Assembly: GCA_964638865.1 (NCBI GenBank)
Contig: CAZXBG010000052.1
Location: 1-22,774 of the forward strand
Direction: 5' to 3'
From: UBA7236 sp964638865
GTDB taxonomy: Bacteria; Bacteroidota; Bacteroidia; Chitinophagales; BACL12
DNA: 22,774 bases
Below are positions 16,801 to 22,774 of the stretch, piece after piece; position 1 is the first letter of the stretch; each line of letters begins with the position of its first letter. The notes under the pieces are model-generated. The model saw nothing but the letters and a program-made list of their open reading frames with translations, was not told where the DNA came from and did not search any database. Position numbers and translations under genes: made by a program.

Positions 16801-17700
16801 TTGGAAGGAATTAGTTACGATAGCATTGATCCATACAACTGGACAGGTGAACCTGAAACAGATGATATGGTTCGTATGACATTGCACAATTTCGGAATTA
16901 AAGTAAACGAAGAATTAGGTCGTTACAAACGCGAAAAATTCAATATCAGCGTTGGTGATGAATTACCTACCGGTGTTATCAAACTTGCGAAAGTATTTAT
17001 TGCTAACAAACGTAAATTGCGTGTTGGTGATAAGTTAGCTGGTCGTCATGGTAATAAAGGCATCGTAGCAAGAATTGTTCGTCACGAAGATATGCCGTTC
17101 CTCGAAGATGGAACTCCGGTAGATATCGTATTGAATCCGCTTGGTGTGCCTTCTCGTATGAACTTAGGTCAGATCTACGAAACAGTTTTAGGTTGGGCAG
17201 GTATTAAATTAGGTGTTAAGTTCGCCACCCCTATTTTTGATGGTGCGAGTTTAAGCGAAATTGAAGGGTATATTAAAAAGGCGGAATTACCGGAATTAGG
17301 TAGTACTTATCTCCACGACGGTGAAACAGGAGTGCGTTTCCATCAGAAAGCAACGGTTGGTGTTATCTACATGATAAAACTTAATCACATGGTTGATGAT
17401 AAAATGCATGCTCGTTCTATCGGACCATATTCACTCATTACACAACAACCACTGGGCGGTAAAGCACAGTTCGGAGGTCAGCGTTTTGGTGAGATGGAGG
17501 TTTGGGCATTGGAAGCTTACGGTGCATCTACAATTTTACAGGAATTACTTACTGTAAAATCAGATGATATTGTAGGACGTGCAAAAACGTATGAGTCTAT
17601 CGTTAAGGGTGAAAATATGCCTACACCGTCGATTCCGGAATCATTTAATGTATTGGTTCATGAATTACGCGGATTAGCACTTGACCTTAAATTTGAATAA
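13879..17700 (+). CDS. rpoB: DNA-directed RNA polymerase subunit beta
   Basis: A 1273-residue catalytic-core subunit. The rifampicin pocket is at about 475-505: SQLSQFLDQVNPLAEITHKR, then RISALGPGG, with Asp-481, His-491 and Ser-496 at the positions of E. coli Asp-516, His-526 and Ser-531, so no classic resistance change is present. Val-483 and Ala-487 replace the E. coli Asn-518 and Ser-522. Later core motifs are intact (PWKGYNFEDAIVIS; VGDKLAGRHGNKGI; PLGGKAQFGGQRFGEMEVWA near the C-terminus). I chose ATG 13879 (MPKSTAITRKPERVNF) over the in-frame GTG at 13855, whose extra eight residues (MLSKPCYC) do not fit the family. It is followed by rpoC after 30 bases. Confidence 0.98.
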   Translation: MPKSTAITRKPERVNFGKIKRAGTYPDLLDIQVKSFKDFFQLETTSENRRSEGLYRVFTENFPITDARSIFVLEFLDYFIDPPRYSMEECMERGLTYSVPLKAKLRLSCNDEEHIDFQTIVQDVFLGNIPYMTPKGTFIINGAERIVVSQLHRSPGVFFGQSIHPNGTKIFSARVIPFKGAWMEFATDINNVMYAYIDRKKKFPVTTLLRAIGYDSDKDILELFGLAEEVKADEKTLRKHIGRKLAARVLKTWREDFVDEDTGEVVSIERNEVILERDTELSTDNIPQILETAVLKVILTRDDVTVDYGIILNTLQKDVSNSELEAVQHIYRQLRGAEPPDDETARGIIEKLFFSDKRYDLGEVGRYKINQKLNHHHIPVETKVLTKDDIIAIIRYLVELSNNKAEVDDIDHLSNRRVRTVGEQLYAQFGVGLARMARTIRERMNVRDNEVFTPIELINARTLSSVINSFFGTSQLSQFLDQVNPLAEITHKRRISALGPGGLSRERAGFEVRDVHYSHYGRLCTIETPEGPNIGLISTLCVHAKINRMGFIETPYRKVENGRVDIKGEITYMNADDEDHFVIAQANVPLDEKGNFLINKIKGREQGEFLEFEPEKVQFMDVAPNQIVGVSASLIPFLEHDDANRALMGSNMQRQAVPLIKPQSPVVGTGLEEKVASDSKMLVNAEGNGVVEYVDANEIIIRYDKGENDQLVSFEDNRRVYKLRKFKKTNQSTCINLRPIVVKGQRVSKGEVLCEGYGTESGELALGTNLKVAFMPWKGYNFEDAIVISERVVREDLFTSIQIEEFELEVRDTKLGEEELTSDIPNVSEEATKDLDANGVIRLGAHVKEGDILIGKITPKGETDPTPEEKLLRAIFGDKAGDVKDASLKVPPSIEGTVIDKKLFARAKKDKNAKAREKIALEKLEKEHSRALDELRTILIDKLSTILKEKKSAGVKTAYREELIPAKTKFNVKILEGISYDSIDPYNWTGEPETDDMVRMTLHNFGIKVNEELGRYKREKFNISVGDELPTGVIKLAKVFIANKRKLRVGDKLAGRHGNKGIVARIVRHEDMPFLEDGTPVDIVLNPLGVPSRMNLGQIYETVLGWAGIKLGVKFATPIFDGASLSEIEGYIKKAELPELGSTYLHDGETGVRFHQKATVGVIYMIKLNHMVDDKMHARSIGPYSLITQQPLGGKAQFGGQRFGEMEVWALEAYGASTILQELLTVKSDDIVGRAKTYESIVKGENMPTPSIPESFNVLVHELRGLALDLKFE

Positions 17701-17730
17701 TATTATTTCATAGTTAAATACAATCAGCAT

Positions 17731-20700
17731 ATGCCTTTCAAAAAGGATATAAAGATCAAACCAGATTTCACAAGGATCAGCATCGGACTGGCTTCTCCGG
17801 ATTCCATTCTCGAAAGATCTTTCGGTGAGGTATTGAAACCTGAAACAATAAATTACAGAACTTATAAACCTGAACGTGATGGTTTATTCTGTGAACGCAT
17901 TTTTGGTCCTATTAAGGATTATGAATGTTATTGCGGAAAATACAAACGTATCAGATATAAGGGTATAGTTTGCGACAGATGTGGTGTGGAAGTTACGGAA
18001 AAGAAAGTGCGTCGCGAGCGTATGGGACATATCAAATTGGTTGTTCCGGTAGTACATATCTGGTATTTTAAATCACTGCCGAATAAGATCGGTTATTTGT
18101 TGGGAATGAGCTCCAAGAAATTGGAGTCTATCGTGTATTACGAGCGTTTTTGCGTAATACAGTCCGGCCCGATGGCTGAAGGAGTGATGATAAACGGCGA
18201 GTTAAAAAGCTACAAAGTACACGATCTTATTACAGAGGAAGAATATCTTGAGGTATTGGAAACATTGCCGAAAGAAAATCAGATGTTGGATGATAATGAT
18301 CCGAATAAGTTCCTTGCAGATATGGGAGCTCCTTCTGTATTTACCATGCTTTCCCGTATTAATCTGGATGACCTTTCGGCAGCTTTACGTCACCAGGCAA
18401 ATACCGAAACATCACAACAAAGAAAAGCAGAAGCATTAAAGCGTTTAAGTGTTGTGGAAATGTTCCGTGAGGCCGTTGGCCGTTACGAAAATCGTCCTGA
18501 ATGGATGGTGGTTCAATATTTACCTGTAATACCTCCTGAATTACGTCCTTTGGTTCCATTGGATGGTGGTCGTTTTGCAAGTTCCGATTTGAATGATCTT
18601 TACCGAAGGGTTATTATTCGCAACAATCGTTTAAAAAGATTAATTGAGATCAAAGCACCTGAGGTTATTCTTCGAAATGAAAAAAGGATGTTGCAGGAAG
18701 CTGTTGACTCTTTATTTGATAATTCACGTAAATCAAATGCTGTTAAAGCAGAAGGTGGCCGTGCACTCAAATCGTTGAGCGATGTATTAAAAGGTAAACA
18801 AGGTCGTTTCCGTCAGAATTTATTGGGTAAACGTGTGGATTATTCCGGACGTTCCGTAATCGTGGTTGGACCGGAATTAAAATTACATGAATGCGGTCTT
18901 CCAAAAGACATGGCTTCTGAGTTATTTAAACCATTTATTATCCGCAAATTAATTGAACGCGGAATAGTAAAAACGGTTAAATCTGCAAAGAAACTTGTCG
19001 ATAGAAAAGAACCGGTGATATGGGATATTCTTGAAAATATATTAAAAGGACATCCTATCATGCTTAACCGTGCACCAACACTGCACAGACTATCCATTCA
19101 GGCATTCCAGCCAAAATTGATAGAAGGAAAAGCTATTCAGTTACACCCGCTTGTTTGTTCTGCCTTCAACGCCGATTTTGACGGGGATCAGATGGCTGTG
19201 CACGTACCATTGAGCAATGCATCTATTTTAGAAGCGCAATTGCTGATGTTATCTGCGCATAATATCCTTAACCCACAAAATGGTAATCCAATTACCGTTC
19301 CTTCTCAGGATATGGTATTGGGATTATATTATACATCAAAAGGTAAAAAAAGTACTAAAGATGATCTTGTAAGAGGAGATGGAAAAATATTCTATTCTGC
19401 AGAAGAAGTTATCATCGCATACAACGAAGGAAAAGTAGATTTACATGCAAATATTAAATGTAAGGTTACTATTCTGGATGATGAAAAATTAGTTACAAAA
19501 TTACTGGATACCACCGTTGGAAGAGTGCTGTTTAATGAAGTAGTTCCTGCTGAATTAGGATTTATTAATGCAATACTTTCTAAAAAAGCAATTGCAAAAG
19601 TAATTGGTGAAGTAATTCGCAGAACGGATGTTCCGAGAACTGCAAAGTTTTTGGATGATATCAAAGATCTTGGTTTCCGTTCCGCATTTACCGGTGGATT
19701 ATCTTTCAACCTGAGCGATCTTGTTGAAGTGGAAAATAAGGAAAAATTAGTTGCTGCAGCGCAGGCTGAAGTAGATGAAGTTATTTCCAACCACATGTAT
19801 GGTGTAATTACACAAAATGAACGTTACAATCAGATTATCGATATCTGGTCGCGATTAAATACACGTTTGACAGGTGATCTTATTACCAGTCTTACAAATG
19901 ATAAAAAAGGATTCAACTCTGTGTTTATGATGTTGGATTCTGGAGCAAGGGGTTCTAAGGAGCAAATTCGTCAGCTGGCAGCAATGCGTGGTTTGATGGC
20001 TAAACCAAGAAAATCCAGTGCTTCAGGAGAAGGTGGAATCATTGAAAATCCTATCCTTTCTAACCTTAAAAGCGGATTAAGTGTATTGGAATATTTTATT
20101 TCCACACACGGTGCGCGTAAAGGTTTGGCGGATACAGCATTAAAAACTGCAGATGCGGGTTATTTAACCCGTCGTTTGGTTGACGTTGCACAAGACGTTG
20201 TTATTAATGAAGATGATTGTCAAACACTGAGAGGTATTTCTATCAGCGCATTAAAAGATAATGAAGATATAGTTGAACCATTAAGCGAACGTATTATCGG
20301 AAGAACAAGTCTTCATGATGTATATGATCCGCTTACTGACGAACTCATAGTAAATGCTGGTGATTTGATTTCCGAAAGAATTGCAAATAAAATTGATGAA
20401 ACTGCCATTGAAGAAGTGGAGATCAGATCAGTTTTAACTTGCGAATCGAAAAAAGGAGTTTGTATTAAATGTTATGGTACCAACCTTGCAAATAATCGTG
20501 TAGCTCAAACAGGAGATGTTGTGGGAATTATTGCCGCACAATCCATTGGTGAGCCGGGAACACAACTTACACTCCGTACATTCCACGTGGGTGGTGTTGC
20601 AGGAAGTGTGGATACAGAATCCAAACTTGTTGCGAAATTTGATGGTAAATTAGAATTTGACGGATTGCGTTTTGTTGATACTAAAAATGATGAAGGTAAA

Positions 20701-22050
20701 AAAATAAGGATCGTGATTGGTCGTACCGGTGAAGTGAAAATTATTGAACCTAAAACAGGTAAATTAATGATCACCAACAACGTTCCTTACGGGTCTTTGT
20801 TAACAGCAGTTGATGGTCAGGATCTTAAAAAGGGAGATATAATTTGTTCTTGGGATCCGTTCAACGCGGTTATCGTTTCTGAATTTGGTGGTTTCGTAGA
20901 ATACGAAAATATCATTGAAGGTATTACTTACCGCGAGGAAAGTGATGAGCAAACAGGTCACCGTGAAAAGGTAATTTCTGAATCCAGAGATAAAACGAAG
21001 ATCCCTACACTTATTATTAAAGATAAAAAAGGTGTGGAGATTAAGAATTATAACTTACCGGTTGGATCACACATTGTGGTAGAACAAAAGGAAGAAGTGA
21101 AATCCGGACAAACAATTGCCAAAATACCGAGAGCACTTGGTAAGGTAAGAGATATTACGGGAGGTCTTCCTCGTGTTACCGAATTATTTGAAGCGCGTAA
21201 CCCATCAAATCCTGCAGTTGTTGCAGAGATCGACGGCGTTGTAAGTTTCGGAAAAATAAAACGCGGTAACCGTGAAATTGAGATCGAAAGCCGTGATGGT
21301 GAACGCAAAAAATATCTGGTTCCATTGTCCAAACAAATTCTTGTTCAGGAGAATGACTACGTATATGCAGGTTTACCGTTGAGCGATGGTGCAATTACGC
21401 CATCCGATATTCTTGCAATTAAAGGACCTTATGCTGTTCAGGAATATATTGTGAATGAAATTCAGGAAGTATATCGTTTGCAGGGTGTTAAAATCAACGA
21501 TAAACATATTGAGGTTATCGTGCGTCAGATGATGCGGAAAATGACTATTACCGATGCCGGTGATACAAGATTCCTCGAAGATGCGAACGTAGATAAATTG
21601 GATTTCTTAGACGAAAATGATAAGATTTTTGATAAAAAAGTAATTACTGATGCAGGAGATTCCGTTAAATTGAAAGCCGGAGCAATTGTTACTTTGCGTC
21701 AATTGAGAGAAGAAAATTCACAGTTGAAACGCGCAGATAAAAAACCAATTGAATACCGCGATGCAGTTTCTGCTACAGCAACACCATTGTTGTTGGGTAT
21801 AACTCGTGCATCACTCGGAACGCAAAGTTGGATATCCGCAGCATCATTCCAGGAAACAACTAAAGTGTTGAGCACAGCTTCTATTTCAGCGAAAACAGAT
21901 TATCTGATGGGCTTGAAAGAGAATGTAATTGTAGGACATCAAATTCCTGCAGGAACAGGGCAACGCAGATTCCATAACCTCATAGTTGGAAACAAAGATG
22001 AAGTGGATGAATTGGCTAAACGCAAAGTGAAAACACTGGATGTAGAATAA
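17731..22050 (+). CDS. rpoC: DNA-directed RNA polymerase subunit beta'
   Basis: The 1439-residue subunit that holds the active site. The N-terminal zinc finger has Cys-66, 68, 81 and 84 (CYCGKYKR ... CDRCG). The catalytic loop NADFDGDQMA has Asp-482, 484 and 486, which bind the active-site magnesium. A second zinc site is formed by Cys-830, 904, 911 and 914. The trigger loop region (QSIGEPGTQLTLRTFHVGG, about 937-955) is intact, and the C-terminus has the conserved SWISAASFQETTKVL segment. No frameshift or gap is seen. The gene ends 19 bases before a strong terminator, closing the cluster. Confidence 0.99.
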   Translation: MPFKKDIKIKPDFTRISIGLASPDSILERSFGEVLKPETINYRTYKPERDGLFCERIFGPIKDYECYCGKYKRIRYKGIVCDRCGVEVTEKKVRRERMGHIKLVVPVVHIWYFKSLPNKIGYLLGMSSKKLESIVYYERFCVIQSGPMAEGVMINGELKSYKVHDLITEEEYLEVLETLPKENQMLDDNDPNKFLADMGAPSVFTMLSRINLDDLSAALRHQANTETSQQRKAEALKRLSVVEMFREAVGRYENRPEWMVVQYLPVIPPELRPLVPLDGGRFASSDLNDLYRRVIIRNNRLKRLIEIKAPEVILRNEKRMLQEAVDSLFDNSRKSNAVKAEGGRALKSLSDVLKGKQGRFRQNLLGKRVDYSGRSVIVVGPELKLHECGLPKDMASELFKPFIIRKLIERGIVKTVKSAKKLVDRKEPVIWDILENILKGHPIMLNRAPTLHRLSIQAFQPKLIEGKAIQLHPLVCSAFNADFDGDQMAVHVPLSNASILEAQLLMLSAHNILNPQNGNPITVPSQDMVLGLYYTSKGKKSTKDDLVRGDGKIFYSAEEVIIAYNEGKVDLHANIKCKVTILDDEKLVTKLLDTTVGRVLFNEVVPAELGFINAILSKKAIAKVIGEVIRRTDVPRTAKFLDDIKDLGFRSAFTGGLSFNLSDLVEVENKEKLVAAAQAEVDEVISNHMYGVITQNERYNQIIDIWSRLNTRLTGDLITSLTNDKKGFNSVFMMLDSGARGSKEQIRQLAAMRGLMAKPRKSSASGEGGIIENPILSNLKSGLSVLEYFISTHGARKGLADTALKTADAGYLTRRLVDVAQDVVINEDDCQTLRGISISALKDNEDIVEPLSERIIGRTSLHDVYDPLTDELIVNAGDLISERIANKIDETAIEEVEIRSVLTCESKKGVCIKCYGTNLANNRVAQTGDVVGIIAAQSIGEPGTQLTLRTFHVGGVAGSVDTESKLVAKFDGKLEFDGLRFVDTKNDEGKKIRIVIGRTGEVKIIEPKTGKLMITNNVPYGSLLTAVDGQDLKKGDIICSWDPFNAVIVSEFGGFVEYENIIEGITYREESDEQTGHREKVISESRDKTKIPTLIIKDKKGVEIKNYNLPVGSHIVVEQKEEVKSGQTIAKIPRALGKVRDITGGLPRVTELFEARNPSNPAVVAEIDGVVSFGKIKRGNREIEIESRDGERKKYLVPLSKQILVQENDYVYAGLPLSDGAITPSDILAIKGPYAVQEYIVNEIQEVYRLQGVKINDKHIEVIVRQMMRKMTITDAGDTRFLEDANVDKLDFLDENDKIFDKKVITDAGDSVKLKAGAIVTLRQLREENSQLKRADKKPIEYRDAVSATATPLLLGITRASLGTQSWISAASFQETTKVLSTASISAKTDYLMGLKENVIVGHQIPAGTGQRRFHNLIVGNKDEVDELAKRKVKTLDVE

Positions 22051-22069
22051 ATTAAATATCATTCAAAAT

Positions 22070-22100
22070 AAAAACCCGGATCTAAATTCCGGGTTTTTTT
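22070..22100 (+). terminator. Intrinsic terminator of the rpoBC operon
   Basis: AAAACCCGGA (22071-22080) pairs with TCCGGGTTTT (22088-22097), a 10-bp stem with a 7-base loop, and the T run continues to 22100. It starts 20 bases after the rpoC stop. It is the clearest rho-independent terminator in the window. Confidence 0.9.
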
Positions 22101-22774
22101 ATGAGTGAGGATTTCGTAATTGAATTTATTATTAATTCACCCCAAATTGATGGAGTATGGGAATAGTTCCGGGTCAAATTCATTTTCTGGGGAGCATCTG
22201 TCATTTCAATATCATCAATTATCCTAAAAGTGGACATTCCTCTTTTTACAATTAAAATTCTTCTCCGGGTATGCATCATCGATAAATCAACTTTGCTACA
22301 TTAAATGGAAACAATAATTTTTTTCTGTTGGTGGCACTGGCTTTCGCTAACACCCTCCAAACATTAATACTTTGTTGGCTTATGGCTGCGAAAAGGGATA
22401 TTGGAGGCATCCGATGAGGCCCGTTGACAGCCCTGGAAAAATTCTTTCTTTGGAAAATTTATTGTTTTTATTATTGTTTAGTAAGGCTAACACTCCTTAC
22501 TGAGAATTCCCCCCAAAACAATACGTATAAGAGCGCGGGCCACCCAAATTCAAATTCCAGTTTTTCAAAACGAAATGCAATGATTTTGATACCGGTTTTT
22601 ATAGAAAACTTTCCTTGGAATAGAGGATTGTCCCCAACTTTTAATATTGACCCATAGTTCTTCGGTTATTACAAATTGGATAATTCGAATTTTTTGAAAA
22701 AAATTGATGCGACTTTATAATTTAACCCAACTTGGCCAATTAGGTGTTCAAAAATGTTTTTTTGACTTTTTTTT
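22101..22774. other. Gene-free 3' flank with inverted repeats
   Basis: No gene is supported here. A minus-strand frame of 65 codons (22082-22279) has plausible composition but ends inside the rpoC terminator and matches no family I know; it could be a gene remnant. Inverted repeats include AGTAAGG/CCTTACT (22480-22486 with 22495-22501), CCTCCAA/TTGGAGG (22354-22360 with 22401-22407) and CTTTCGC with GCGAAAA (22341-22347 with 22388-22394); the last two interleave. A GCTAACAC word occurs twice (22346 and 22486). This may be decayed accessory DNA or a structured non-coding stretch. Confidence 0.4.
22480..22501. repeat. Short perfect inverted repeat
   Basis: AGTAAGG (22480-22486) and CCTTACT (22495-22501) form a perfect 7-bp stem with an 8-base loop that includes CTAACACT. 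No gene abuts it, and no T run follows on the plus strand; on the minus strand it is followed by AAACAATAATAAAAAC, so it is not an obvious terminator in either direction. Confidence 0.5.

Noticed and set aside
19392..19796. Minus-strand frame of 134 codons inside rpoC
   Set aside because: Antisense shadow rich in Ser/Thr/Phe, lying fully within a conserved beta' gene.
22082..22279. Minus-strand frame of 65 codons after rpoC
   Set aside because: Composition is not absurd, but it ends within the rpoC terminator, has no recognisable family and no promoter; kept only as a possible remnant.
22424..22657. Plus-strand frame of 77 codons with a non-ATG start
   Set aside because: Low-complexity, Asn/Ser/Phe-rich reading crossing an inverted repeat, with no family resemblance or ribosome site.

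Overview
The window looks like a chromosomal segment of a member of the Bacteroidota, most likely a free-living or environmental lineage near the Chitinophagales, Sphingobacteriales or Flavobacteriales (order not resolvable by eye). Four things point there. The gene order rpsU - xerC - hpf - tRNA-Thr/Tyr/Gly/Thr - tuf - tRNA-Trp - secE - nusG - rplKAJL - rpoBC is a familiar Bacteroidota arrangement. Several starts are preceded by the Bacteroidota -7 promoter motif TAnnTTTG. Nearly all start codons follow A-rich leaders without a Shine-Dalgarno. The membrane pyrophosphatase carries the residue pattern I associate with the Flavobacterium-type proton pump. The DNA is AT-rich throughout, with no sign of an insertion sequence, prophage or CRISPR array.

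Layout. Bases 1-164 hold the 3' end of a plus-strand gene of unknown function. Two hairpins (184-260) separate it from hppA, a membrane pyrophosphatase on the minus strand (291-2411). hppA is the only minus-strand gene I accept. From 2637 every gene is on the plus strand: a sodium:amino-acid symporter of the NSS family, overlapped by a 47-codon MetS-like accessory protein; a membrane-anchored triple helix-hairpin-helix protein overlapping apt (adenine phosphoribosyltransferase); and a short-chain-type acyl-CoA dehydrogenase.

From 7292 to 22050 the window is a gene-expression super-cluster. It contains ribosomal protein S21, a XerC/D-type tyrosine recombinase, the hibernation factor HPF, four tRNAs, EF-Tu, tRNA-Trp, the SecE translocase subunit, the elongation/antitermination factor NusG, ribosomal proteins L11, L1, L10 and L7/L12, and the RNA polymerase beta and beta' subunits. 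A strong intrinsic terminator closes it at 22070-22100. The last ~670 bases hold no gene I can support, only inverted repeats and what looks like decayed sequence.

The proteins are ordinary housekeeping ones, so I do not claim a new protein system. The most interesting material is RNA-level. The exact 10-mer TTCTTTGAAA occurs three times in the tRNA operon, each copy beside a predicted hairpin, which resembles the boxA sites used for rRNA antitermination; nusG lies in the same cluster. There are also a hairpin at the expected 5' end of the tRNA transcript, a 13-bp hairpin filling the Tyr-Gly tRNA spacer, an 11-bp hairpin between tuf and tRNA-Trp, and a terminator-like attenuator between rplL and rpoB. 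Two protein-level points merit a second look: the Glu-183 signature of the pyrophosphatase and the tiny MetS-like gene, which has a rare strong Shine-Dalgarno.
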